This document shows positions 1 to 7,378 of a stretch of DNA of 18,093 nt, piece after piece; within the stretch, counting starts at the first letter, position 1, and each line of letters begins with the position of its first letter. The stretch covers positions 1-18,093 of the forward strand of contig JAEEII010000162.1 of assembly GCA_016281295.1 (NCBI GenBank), given 5' to 3'. The translations under genes were made by a program, and so were the position numbers. Under the pieces are notes generated by a model. The model was not told where the DNA came from. It worked only from the letters and a program-made list of their open reading frames with translations, and did no database searches. Origin of the DNA: Bacteroidales bacterium. GTDB lineage: Bacteria > Bacteroidota > Bacteroidia > Bacteroidales > F082.

Positions 1-763
1 AGGCTAGATCCTGTTCTGGTGTGAGTTGCGCCAGCTCAGCCTGACGGAACAGCTTGTCGAACACGACATCTTTTAAATCGTTGGGTTTCTGGTCGTAGAA
101 GTAGAGATTGTTCAGTGCGTGCATCCATTTGCCTTGGGGCGTGCTCAGGTCGAGCTTCACCTTATCGACCTTGGGCAGCTCCACGTAGATCAGCGTCAGC
201 TTGTCGTATAACACGCGGAGGTCGTTCACATCCATCAGCTGTATCTTGTGGATGAAGGATTCCTCAGCGTATTCCTTGTTGGGCAGGTTGAAGTTCATCA
301 TGGCGATCACATACACATCGTTCAACCGTCCGTCCCAGCCCTTGTTGCGCTTTTTCTTGTCCTTGCCCATGTCGGGGTCTTTGCCGAAGACGATGCCGTG
401 TTCCAGCGCTTCGAGTGCGTCGAACTCGTCAAGAGCCTTCTGGATTCCTTTCTTGCCTTGGTTTCGGATGAGTTTGGAGGCGTAGTAGAGCATCCGGTCC
501 TTGAAGAAGGGCTTCCAGCTGTTCTGCATCTCGACGATGAACTCCTCGCCGGTGGAGGTGGTGCAGTAGACATCGAAGTAGTTGGTTCGTGTTCCGTTGA
601 TTTCGCCGATCTGTTCAACGTTTTTATAGGTAAGGTCAGTGATGGGGTCTTCACGGCAGAGCAGGGCGTTGAGGAGGCTGATGAGGAGGTCTTTGTTCTC
701 CTCCGTGCCGAACAGCTTCTTGAAGCCGTAGTCGACAAATGGGTTTAAATAACGTTCTTCCAT
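1..763 (-). CDS. Rpn family recombination-promoting nuclease / PD-(D/E)XK putative transposase (3' end outside window)
   Basis: This open frame starts at the ATG at 763-761 and runs off the left edge after 254 codons with no stop. The N-terminus reads MEERYLNPFVDYGFKKLFG, the typical opening of the PD-(D/E)XK nuclease family transposases (Rpn/PDDEXK_2) that are abundant in Bacteroidota. The nuclease signature is visible as FDVYC (Asp64) followed by EFIVEMQ (Glu78-x-Gln80), matching the D...ExQ form of the PD-(D/E)XK active site. Members usually have about 280-320 residues, so roughly 30-60 are missing. Related Rpn proteins raise recombination and cut DNA; whether this one moves itself is unknown. 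It is transcribed alone from its own promoter (849-879) with a leader of about 80 nt. Family is confident; function is inferred. Confidence 0.88.
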   Translation of the reverse strand, partial: MEERYLNPFVDYGFKKLFGTEENKDLLISLLNALLCREDPITDLTYKNVEQIGEINGTRTNYFDVYCTTSTGEEFIVEMQNSWKPFFKDRMLYYASKLIRNQGKKGIQKALDEFDALEALEHGIVFGKDPDMGKDKKKRNKGWDGRLNDVYVIAMMNFNLPNKEYAEESFIHKIQLMDVNDLRVLYDKLTLIYVELPKVDKVKLDLSTPQGKWMHALNNLYFYDQKPNDLKDVVFDKLFRQAELAQLTPEQDLA

Positions 764-770
764 GGGGATT

Positions 771-803
771 TAGAATTAAGAATTAATAATTTAGAATTTA
801 GAG
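771..803. repeat. AT-rich TTAGAATT short repeats in the nuclease leader
   Basis: Just upstream of the nuclease start codon, the octamer TTAGAATT recurs with shortened copies (AAGAATTAA, TTTAGAATTTAGAG). It lies inside the predicted 5' untranslated leader. It could be slippage-prone sequence or a remnant boundary of a mobile segment. No function can be assigned. Confidence 0.45.
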
Positions 804-848
804 AGATTGGGGGCTTCTTTATAATGGGTGAATTTTAAAATGATGCCG

Positions 849-879
849 CAAAGATAATGTATATTTTTAGAATATGCAA
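849..879 (-). promoter_or_regulatory. Bacteroidota-type promoter of the Rpn nuclease gene
   Basis: On the minus strand a TTG (879-877) is followed after exactly 20 nt by TATCTTTG (856-849). This fits the Bacteroidota primary sigma factor consensus TTTG-N19-21-TAnnTTTG. Transcription should begin near 842, leaving a leader of about 80 nt before the ATG at 763. Confidence 0.7.
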
Positions 880-973
880 GTGTTTTGGTGAATTTATTTT
901 TATTATTATGAAATCAATTAAAATCGGTAATGGTAAATCATTTAATATCAATAAGTTGTTTTGATTTTAAATA

Positions 974-996
974 GAAACGTGCCGCTGGCACGTCCC
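974..996 (-). terminator. GC-rich hairpin downstream of the efflux operon (terminator or REP-like palindrome)
   Basis: The DNA core is a perfect 7-bp inverted repeat, ACGTGCC-gct-GGCACGT (977-993). Read as minus-strand RNA the stem extends to 10 bp, because the flanking GGG pairs with UUC/U through one G-C and two G-U pairs; read as plus-strand RNA the same flanks do not pair. This asymmetry favours an RNA element made by transcription leaving tolC. The following minus-strand sequence (TTTCTATTT) is only a weak U tract and the hairpin lies about 155 nt beyond the tolC stop, so it may instead be a dispersed REP-like palindrome. Confidence 0.5.
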
Positions 997-1055
997 ATAG
1001 TAATACCAAAATAACAAATAAAAACAGCTTCTAAGCAAATTTTACTGATCCTAGT

Positions 1056-1160
1056 AATTCGTTAAATTCGCCTAATTCGCCGACAACAACAATTCGTTAA
1101 ATTCGCCTAATTCGCCGGAAAAACTAATTCGCTTAATTCGCCGGAAAAACTAATTCACCG
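1056..1160. repeat. structured array of AATTCGnnn 9-mers with 8-nt spacers
   Basis: The array consists of 9-bp units. Block A (1056-1082) is AATTCGTTA, AATTCGCCT, AATTCGCCG. Block B (1091-1117) repeats these three exactly. Block C (1126-1143) has AATTCGCTT and AATTCGCCG. A final unit, AATTCACCG (1152-1160), lies inside the coding end of tolC. Every gap between blocks is exactly 8 nt: ACAACAAC, then GAAAAACT twice. The tolC stop codon falls across the last spacer and last unit. This pattern suggests stepwise duplication seeded at the gene end, or an iteron-like binding array. No protein partner is visible. Confidence 0.8.
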
Positions 1161-2502
1161 ACTGGGTTAGCTGTTTGTACTTCACCAGATTGATCCGGTA
1201 TTCGACCCGGCTATCGGTGAGTTCGTCGCGGCTGTGTTTCAGCAGGGTCTGTGCTTCAAGGAGGTCGGAAAGGGCAACGAGTCCCGCCTCATAATAGTCG
1301 CTGACGATTTTTCGGTTGGCTTCGGCGTCGCTTAGGGCGGTTTGGGCCATCTGGATGCGCAGCCAGCTCTGCTCTAAGTTGAACCAGGCCTGTTCGGTCT
1401 GCGTCTCCATCAGCTCGGTGTAGTTACGGCGGTTGTTCTCGGCCATCGTCGCGTCGAGGTCGTGTTTCTTTAGCTTATAAGCCGTCTTGTGCCAGTCGGT
1501 GAGGGGGATCTGAAGGACTGCGAAGACCATGGCGTTGGGTTTGGTGTTTTTCAGCACGGTATGGTAGCTGTAGCTCCCGCCCACCAGGAGGGAGGGCAAA
1601 GCCTCGCCGAGGGTCATCTTTTTTTTCAGCTTCTCGGCTTGCAGGGAGAGGTCGAGCAGGTGGCTCTCGTTGCGTTGGGTGACCGCCTCGGAGGCATCAT
1701 GATAATAGGTGGTGGGCAGTGGCTCAAGGCCAAGAGTGTCGATGAGTATCATTGTTGTTTCGTGGATGCCAAGATATTGTGTCAAAGCCATCTTCAGCAA
1801 GGTGATGCCATCTTCGGCTTTTTTACGGTTGAGTTGGCTCTCGTTTTTCTTTATGGTCACCTTAAACTGGTCGGTGGGCATGGCCAGCCCCGCCTCGATG
1901 GCGCCTGTCAGGTCTTTTTCTAACGTGTCGAGCAGCTGGTCTAACTGGTCGAGGGTGGCGATTTTCTCTTGCAGGGAGACGATTTGCCAGTAAAGGTTTT
2001 CCGTTTGTAAACGCACCTCGTCTTCTTTGAGTTTGGCTTGGTATTCGGCAGCTTTGATGCCAATCTTGGCCAATTGGTTCCCGTGGTATATACGTCCTCC
2101 GGCAAAGACGGGCTCCATGGCCATGGTGTTGAGCATCACGCCGTTTTGGATGAAGGAGTATTCTTTTTGCAGGCCTAATTGTGCGCCATATTGCGTGTAG
2201 AGGTTGTAGAGGGTTTGCCGTACCAAGGCGTTGTCGATGTCGTTGATACCAAAGCTGAGCATAGGGTTCATGGCGTCGAAGGCCAGGGCTTGTGCAGAGA
2301 TGGTGGGGAAGTATTCGGCACGGGCTTCTTTCTTGGTGGCCTGGGCTTTTTCTATTTCTATTTGGGCGTTTTTAAGCGTGAGGTTGTTTTCCAATGCCAG
2401 GGTGATGCAGTCCTGCACTGACAGCCGAAGGGTGTCGGTGTTTTGTGCGAGGCCATGAAGGCTAAACAGGGCGAGTGACAGAAGGAGGAGGGTGTTTTTC
2501 AT
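1150..2502 (-). CDS. TolC-family outer membrane efflux channel
   Basis: This 450-residue protein starts with a secretory signal peptide (hydrophobic residues 4-19, probable cleavage after GLA before QNTD). Two similar halves follow, the duplicated OEP fold of TolC: about 24-235, beginning LSVQDCITLALENNLTLK, and about 255-450, ending in a long amphipathic helical stretch. Length fits the family. It would form the trimeric tunnel that carries substrates of the RND pump across the outer membrane. Its ATG overlaps the stop of the pump gene by 4 bases (ATGA, 2499-2502), so the two are very likely translationally coupled. The 3' end, including the last codons, is part of the AATTCGnnn array. The transported substrate cannot be told from sequence. 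Confidence 0.93.
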   Translation of the reverse strand: MKNTLLLLSLALFSLHGLAQNTDTLRLSVQDCITLALENNLTLKNAQIEIEKAQATKKEARAEYFPTISAQALAFDAMNPMLSFGINDIDNALVRQTLYNLYTQYGAQLGLQKEYSFIQNGVMLNTMAMEPVFAGGRIYHGNQLAKIGIKAAEYQAKLKEDEVRLQTENLYWQIVSLQEKIATLDQLDQLLDTLEKDLTGAIEAGLAMPTDQFKVTIKKNESQLNRKKAEDGITLLKMALTQYLGIHETTMILIDTLGLEPLPTTYYHDASEAVTQRNESHLLDLSLQAEKLKKKMTLGEALPSLLVGGSYSYHTVLKNTKPNAMVFAVLQIPLTDWHKTAYKLKKHDLDATMAENNRRNYTELMETQTEQAWFNLEQSWLRIQMAQTALSDAEANRKIVSDYYEAGLVALSDLLEAQTLLKHSRDELTDSRVEYRINLVKYKQLTQSVN

Positions 2503-5500
2503 GGGTTTTGTGGTTGTGTTTTTTTTCTGCTAAGACTGAAGATCTGCCAATACATGACTGGCATGACGGCGAGGATGATGACCATGGAGAGCACCACTCC
2601 GAAGCAGATGACGACACCCATTGGCATCCAGAGTGGGTTGCGGGTGATGATCATGGGGAGCACACCTAAGGCGGTGGTGGCTGAGGTGAGGAAGATGGGT
2701 CTCATGCGTCGGCTGCCGGCTTTCATGGCGGCTTCTTTGGCATTGAGTCCCTCTTCGGAACGCAGGGTCTCAGCGTATTCATACATCACGATGCCGTTGC
2801 GGACAATGATGCCGATGAGGCTGACGATGCCAAGGACGGAGGTCATGCCGAAGTCAAGGCCGAAAAGCCATTCGCCGAAGAAAGCGCCGAACATGCACAG
2901 GGCACTGGAACACAAGGTGAGCAGGGCAAGGTTGACTCTTTTGAAGTAGGCCACCAAGAAGGCGAGAAGCACCAAGATGGCGGCGATGAGGCTCTTCAGG
3001 ATCTGCGGGATGACCGCGGTGTTCAACGATGAAAGCCCTCCGTATTCGATGCTTACGCCTTCAGGAAGGCTTGGGCGGATCTCTTTGTCGATATAGTGCT
3101 GGATTTTCTTCATGCTGGCTGTCTGTGACTTCCAAAATTTCATGTCGGCAGCCAAGGTGATGGTGTTTTTCCCGTTTTGGTGGGTGATCTGTGCGGGATG
3201 CCAGTCGGGACTGAGGTCAGCCACTTGACGGAGAGGCACGTTGGTGCCAGGGATTATCGTTGGAATCAGTTGGTTCTGAACAGATTCGAAATTGTTGGGG
3301 TCATAGTTCTGTTGGGAGTATAGTTTCACGGGGATGTTTCGTGAGCCCTCCCATAAGGTGGTAAGGGGTTGGCCGTTGAGGGTGGTTGCCAGGTCGAGAG
3401 AGAGGATGCCTTTGGTGATGCCTAAACGGGCACATTCTTCAGGCTTCATGGTCACCTTGACCGAGGACAGTTGCTCATCGTAATCGGAATGAACCCATCG
3501 CAGTTCTTTGTCGAGGGTGAGCATATAGTCTTTTATTTTTTGAGCTACAGGGGCTGTCTGGCTGTAATCGTCTCCGAAAACGAAGATCTCCACAGGGGTA
3601 GTGACGGCTTGGTAGTCGAGTTGTCGGAAACGCACGTGGGCTTCTGTGAAATAGTAGGCGTACTTGTCGTCCATCTCTTTCAGCAGGTCTTCGGTGGCTT
3701 GTTTTGAGGTCGTGTTGACGATGAGTTGCGAGAGATTTTTGTCGGGGATGCTTGGGGCGTATGTCACATGGAAACGAGGGGCGGTCTCGCCGATGAAGGC
3801 GGTGACGGAGGTGACGCGTGGGTCATGCAGCATCATCTGTTGCAATGAGTCGCTGATGCGGCGGGTGGCTTCCAGGCTGCTGCCTTCAGGCAGTCGGATC
3901 TCCACGGCGAAACAGTCGCGTTCGGCGTTCGGCATCATCTGCACGTTGAGGGCAAGGAACATCAGCACTCCAAGAGCGATGGACCCCAGTCCCATCCCAA
4001 TCGTGAAATGAGGATGTTGGAAACAATGGTTTTGTAAGTTGTCGTAAAGCCCTTGAAGGAAATTGAAAAAACGCCGTTGAGCTCTGATGAAGGCGTTGTT
4101 TCGGGGCTTGTCGGTATTCGGTTTGATGAATAAGATCTCCAGGGAGGGGATGACGAGCATGGCGTATGCCAGAGAAGCCATCAACGAGAAGGCGACAGTC
4201 CAGGGGAAAAACTGCACAAAATCGCCTAAAGGACCTGTGATGATACGGGTCATGGGGAAGAACATGGTGGCGATGGCAGCAGTGGCGATGAACATGGGCA
4301 TGAAGAGTTCTTTGGCGCTGCTGGTAGCTGCCTTGAAAGGTTCCATGCCTTGGCTGAGTTTTTCGATATAGCCGTCGATGTTGATGATGGAATCATCGAC
4401 GATCATGCCGAGCACGACGATGAGCGCGGCCAGGGTGACGGTGTTCAGCTCTATGCCGAAGAGGTACATAAGCCCGATGCTGACAGCGGTGCATACGGGC
4501 AGTCCTGAGCTGGCGATAAGTGCGGTGCGGAAGGGAAAGAGGAGCAACATGACAGCGATGACGACGATCATGGAGATGAGCAGGTCGCGTAGGAAAGAGT
4601 TGACGGATTTCTGCACCACTTTGGGTTGGTCGGTGATACGATAGAGATGGACGCTGTCGGGCAGTTGAGCCTTGAACTCACTCAGCACCTTCTCCACTTT
4701 TCTGCCGTATGCCACGATGTTGTATCCTTTGCGCATCTCCACCGAGATGACTAATGCGTCATGTCCGTTGAAGTTCACCACTTTGGAGGTGGGAGCCAGA
4801 CGGCGTTCGACGGTGGCCACGTCGCGCAGACGGACGGTGTTTCCGGCAGCGTCGGAATAGATGATTTGTTCTTCCAGCTCTTTTTCAGACACCACGGGGT
4901 TTTGGATGTGCAATGGCATGTCGAAGGCATCGGTCTCCATGGTGCCTGAGGTGGTCAGCAGTCCTTGCGAGGCATATTGCAGCATCAGGGTGTTGGGGCT
5001 GATGCCGTAAAACGACAGCTTCTCCTTATCGACGGTGACGGCGATCTCCTCGGTTTGTTCACCCAGCACATGGACGTTGCCTGTCTCGTAGATCTCACGC
5101 AGCTGGTGGGTGAGGTCTTCGGTGTAGGCGTGCATCTCACGGTATGTCTTGTCGTTTGACTCCATGGCGATGAGCAATGAGGAGGTGCTTCCGAAGTCAT
5201 CGATGACCGCGATAGCGAGCACACCGGCAGGGAAAGACAAGGCTTTGGCCTCGTTGATTTTTTGTCGTATCTTGGTCCAGGCTTTAGTGAAATCGTTTGT
5301 TGATGTCATGTCGAGCATGACATAGATGTAGCACAATCCTTCTTTGGTGACAGAATAGGTGCTTTTGCGGTCGATTTCAGGAATGGTGAACAGCAGTTCT
5401 TCAAGAGGTTTGGTAAGTTGCGTTTCGACCTCTTCGGAGTTGGCGCCGGGATAGATGCCTGCCACGATGCCTTGTGGATAGGAGAAGGCCGGGAACTCGT

Positions 5501-5621
5501 CTTTTTTCATATCGACGAGGGCATAGATGCCGAAAGCTACCACCACGGCAACGATGACCCAGACAATCTTCTGGTGTTGGATGCTGCCACTGATGATGCC
5601 ATGATTTTTTATCTTTTTCAT
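2499..5621 (-). CDS. RND family efflux pump, inner membrane permease (AcrB/HAE1-like)
   Basis: A 1040-residue proton-driven efflux permease, standard length for the family. It has one N-terminal membrane helix (about 20-36), a periplasmic porter half, five or six helices at about 345-500, a helix at about 543-560, a second porter half, and helices from about 870 to 1028. The proton-relay pair is present as GMIVDDS (Asp409-Asp410) in the TM4 region. The position matching the TM10 lysine of AcrB is arginine (VRNG, about Arg941). The periplasmic loop has the usual YPGANSEEVE near 57-66. The chosen start is the ATG at 5621; a GTG one codon upstream (5624) is an alternative. The gene sits about 41 bp after the adaptor and overlaps tolC. 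The pairing with a lipid-anchored adaptor suggests export of hydrophobic compounds, but substrates are not predictable. Confidence 0.95.
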   Translation of the reverse strand: MKKIKNHGIISGSIQHQKIVWVIVAVVVAFGIYALVDMKKDEFPAFSYPQGIVAGIYPGANSEEVETQLTKPLEELLFTIPEIDRKSTYSVTKEGLCYIYVMLDMTSTNDFTKAWTKIRQKINEAKALSFPAGVLAIAVIDDFGSTSSLLIAMESNDKTYREMHAYTEDLTHQLREIYETGNVHVLGEQTEEIAVTVDKEKLSFYGISPNTLMLQYASQGLLTTSGTMETDAFDMPLHIQNPVVSEKELEEQIIYSDAAGNTVRLRDVATVERRLAPTSKVVNFNGHDALVISVEMRKGYNIVAYGRKVEKVLSEFKAQLPDSVHLYRITDQPKVVQKSVNSFLRDLLISMIVVIAVMLLLFPFRTALIASSGLPVCTAVSIGLMYLFGIELNTVTLAALIVVLGMIVDDSIINIDGYIEKLSQGMEPFKAATSSAKELFMPMFIATAAIATMFFPMTRIITGPLGDFVQFFPWTVAFSLMASLAYAMLVIPSLEILFIKPNTDKPRNNAFIRAQRRFFNFLQGLYDNLQNHCFQHPHFTIGMGLGSIALGVLMFLALNVQMMPNAERDCFAVEIRLPEGSSLEATRRISDSLQQMMLHDPRVTSVTAFIGETAPRFHVTYAPSIPDKNLSQLIVNTTSKQATEDLLKEMDDKYAYYFTEAHVRFRQLDYQAVTTPVEIFVFGDDYSQTAPVAQKIKDYMLTLDKELRWVHSDYDEQLSSVKVTMKPEECARLGITKGILSLDLATTLNGQPLTTLWEGSRNIPVKLYSQQNYDPNNFESVQNQLIPTIIPGTNVPLRQVADLSPDWHPAQITHQNGKNTITLAADMKFWKSQTASMKKIQHYIDKEIRPSLPEGVSIEYGGLSSLNTAVIPQILKSLIAAILVLLAFLVAYFKRVNLALLTLCSSALCMFGAFFGEWLFGLDFGMTSVLGIVSLIGIIVRNGIVMYEYAETLRSEEGLNAKEAAMKAGSRRMRPIFLTSATTALGVLPMIITRNPLWMPMGVVICFGVVLSMVIILAVMPVMYWQIFSLSRKKTQPQNP

Positions 5622-5662
5622 CACTGTGCTATAATACTGATTGCCTCAAAACCTTTAACCTC

Positions 5663-6709
5663 TCATCTTTCACTTTTCACTTTCATTCCCTCGCTGACTT
5701 TTTGGTAGCCATTCACGATGACGTGGTCGCCGTTTTTCAGGCCTTCGCTGACGATGATGCCTGTGCCGGCATAGCCGCCGATTCGGATGGCGCGTCGGGT
5801 AGCCACGCCGTTTTCCTCCACCCACACGAATTTGCCTTCACTGTTGATCAAGACTGCGTTGGCAGGGATGACGATACCTTTGTTGACATCACCTTTCAGC
5901 ATCACTTTGCTGATCATGCCGGGTGTGAGTTCCTTGTCGGGATGTTCTATCAGCACTTTGACAGGATAGCTGTGTGTGAGCAGGGAAGAGGTCATGCTTT
6001 TTTCAGCTATTTTCCCACTATAACGTTGGTTATCGAGGGCTGGGATGATGATTTCGGCAGGGGCACCGATTTGTATTTTGGTGATTTCTTCTTCGGGGAC
6101 GGAAATCTTCACCGACAGTCTGTTTGTGTTGATGAGTCTGATTACGGGTCTCAAGGGTTGGAGGTTCTCTCCGGCTTGGGCATTGATGGAGGCGATAGTG
6201 CCGCTGAAGGGTGCGGTGATGACATTTTCTGCCAGCATGGCGTTGGCGAGATCGACGGCGGATTGAGCCTTCTCGAGGTTGGCTACCATCTCTTTCCATT
6301 TGATTTCGGGCAGGCTGCCGTTGTCATGGACTTTCTTGAGGCGTTCGTAGGCGTCTTGTGCTTGGTCCAGGGTGGCTTGTGCGGAGCGAAGGGTGCTTTC
6401 CATGGAAGGAGAGGACACCTTGGCCAGCACCTGTCCCTGATGTACCTTGCTGCCTTCTTTGACGTGAAGTGTTTCCAAGATGCCACCGTATTTAAAAGCC
6501 AAGTCGGCGGATTGTCCTTCTTCCAGATAGCCAGGATAGGTGTTGCTGACGATACCGTCAGTGGAGTCAATGTTCATGATGCCGACAGGGATGACACGCT
6601 CTTCGTTATTACCACCGACAAGTCGTGCTTTGAGTTGTTGTGGGTCAGTGTCGGAACAGTTTGTAAATAATAGAGGTAATATTAATAAAAATATTGTATT
6701 TCTTTTCAT
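5663..6709 (-). CDS. efflux RND transporter periplasmic adaptor subunit (HlyD/AcrA family lipoprotein)
   Basis: This 348-residue adaptor links the RND pump to the TolC channel. A lipoprotein signal ends in LLFTNC, with Cys18 as the predicted lipidation site. A split lipoyl (barrel-sandwich) domain is seen at about 71-98 (GGILETLHVKEGSKVHQGQ) and 160-183 (VITAPFSGTIASINAQAGE), enclosing a coiled-coil hairpin at about 103-158. A beta-barrel and a membrane-proximal domain complete the usual order. I chose the ATG at 6709, 5 nt after the preceding stop. A TTG at 6718 overlapping that stop would add three residues. It is the second gene of the efflux operon. The family call is firm. Confidence 0.93.
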   Translation of the reverse strand: MKRNTIFLLILPLLFTNCSDTDPQQLKARLVGGNNEERVIPVGIMNIDSTDGIVSNTYPGYLEEGQSADLAFKYGGILETLHVKEGSKVHQGQVLAKVSSPSMESTLRSAQATLDQAQDAYERLKKVHDNGSLPEIKWKEMVANLEKAQSAVDLANAMLAENVITAPFSGTIASINAQAGENLQPLRPVIRLINTNRLSVKISVPEEEITKIQIGAPAEIIIPALDNQRYSGKIAEKSMTSSLLTHSYPVKVLIEHPDKELTPGMISKVMLKGDVNKGIVIPANAVLINSEGKFVWVEENGVATRRAIRIGGYAGTGIIVSEGLKNGDHVIVNGYQKVSEGMKVKSER

Positions 6710-6714
6710 GATAT

Positions 6715-7236
6715 TCAATTTCTATAGGCTACCATTCTGACATCTTTGTCTTTGATGTTGAAAGTGGCTGGGCCAATGGTGGCTTTGCCTTTGTAAGTCA
6801 TGTCGAAAATGATCATGTTGTTATCATAAATTTGGCCGGAAGCTTTCACTTTCACGTAGAAGTTGTCTGTGAGCAAGGGGTTGACCGATACGGGGATGAT
6901 TTGGCGGCGGTACTCGTCGAGTTGGATGGTTTTTCCGTCGCAAGATCCGGAGGTGACGATTACGTCGCCATTCATATAGTTGATTACGGCGGTCACGCGG
7001 TCGCTTTTGTCGTCATCATGGCTGATATTGAGTTGTCCGATGTCATTTGTGAGGCTGAGGTTGATAAGTGCTGGGAGGAAGAAGTCTGTGCTGTCGGTAT
7101 GGGTTTCCATGGTGAGTGTGATTTCACCAGAGGTCTTGAATGAATAGTCACCGACAAAGCGGTCGGCGTCTTTTTGGCAGGAAATGAGGGCCATAAAGGC
7201 AAGGGTGGTCATTAAAAAAATGATTGATTTTTTCAT
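6715..7236 (-). CDS. small lipoprotein of unknown function, first gene of the efflux operon
   Basis: I do not recognise the family. The 173-residue protein has a clear lipoprotein signal (MKKSIIFLMTT..., lipobox LISC, Cys20), then a short acidic linker and a region of alternating beta-like segments with GDY, GEITL, GQIYDNNMIIF and KGKA motifs that suggests a small beta-barrel or beta-sandwich. It lies 5 nt before the adaptor start and directly behind a promoter-like element, so it appears to be co-transcribed with the pump. An accessory role in assembly, substrate capture or envelope sensing is conceivable but not shown by any motif. Confidence 0.85.
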   Translation of the reverse strand: MKKSIIFLMTTLAFMALISCQKDADRFVGDYSFKTSGEITLTMETHTDSTDFFLPALINLSLTNDIGQLNISHDDDKSDRVTAVINYMNGDVIVTSGSCDGKTIQLDEYRRQIIPVSVNPLLTDNFYVKVKASGQIYDNNMIIFDMTYKGKATIGPATFNIKDKDVRMVAYRN

Positions 7237-7262
7237 GGTTTTTATGAATAGATTGGAAGTCG

Positions 7263-7270
7263 CAAAATTA
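7263..7270 (-). promoter_or_regulatory. -7 element of the efflux operon promoter
   Basis: Minus-strand TAATTTTG (7270-7263) matches TAnnTTTG exactly, about 27 nt upstream of the lipoprotein start codon. No good TTTG is seen 19-21 nt further upstream, so the -33 element is weak or activator-dependent. Confidence 0.5.
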
Positions 7271-7348
7271 CATCTTTTTTAGCGTATGGGTCATTTTGCA
7301 GACTTAAAATATATGTTAAAACGCCAGGGGTGACAGAAGGATAATATG

Positions 7349-7378
7349 GAAAAAAATTTGAGATACCCCTACGGGGTA
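7349..7378 (-). terminator. probable intrinsic terminator overlapping the ligase stop codon
   Basis: A 6-bp perfect inverted repeat, TACCCC-gta-GGGGTA on the minus strand (7378-7364), is followed by TCTCAAA and then seven T (7355-7349). The stop codon of the ligase gene (7371-7369) lies within the stem-loop. The T run is offset by about seven bases from the stem, which weakens the call. Confidence 0.45.

Larger units (their letters stand above)
764..1149. other. gene-free region between the nuclease and the efflux operon
   Basis: No coding frame with a recognisable product exists on either strand in this 386-bp, mostly AT-rich stretch. It holds the nuclease promoter and leader repeats (771-879), an AT-rich segment without recognised signals (about 880-973), a strong palindrome (974-996), a short unexplained part (997-1055) and an array of 9-bp repeats (1056-1160). 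Confidence 0.75.

Noticed and set aside
248..748. Open frames on both strands at 201-748 (plus) and 322-738 (minus, different frame)
   Set aside because: They are shadows of the Rpn nuclease frame, which has the conserved N-terminus and D...ExQ active site.
1056..1160. The repeat array as a CRISPR
   Set aside because: Units are 9 bp and spacers 8 nt and nearly constant, far too short for CRISPR repeats and spacers, and no cas gene is near.
5702..6670. Long open frame (322 codons) on the plus strand
   Set aside because: It is antisense to the efflux adaptor, which has clear family motifs; the translated product looks like a mirror of those codons and has no signal or domain of its own.
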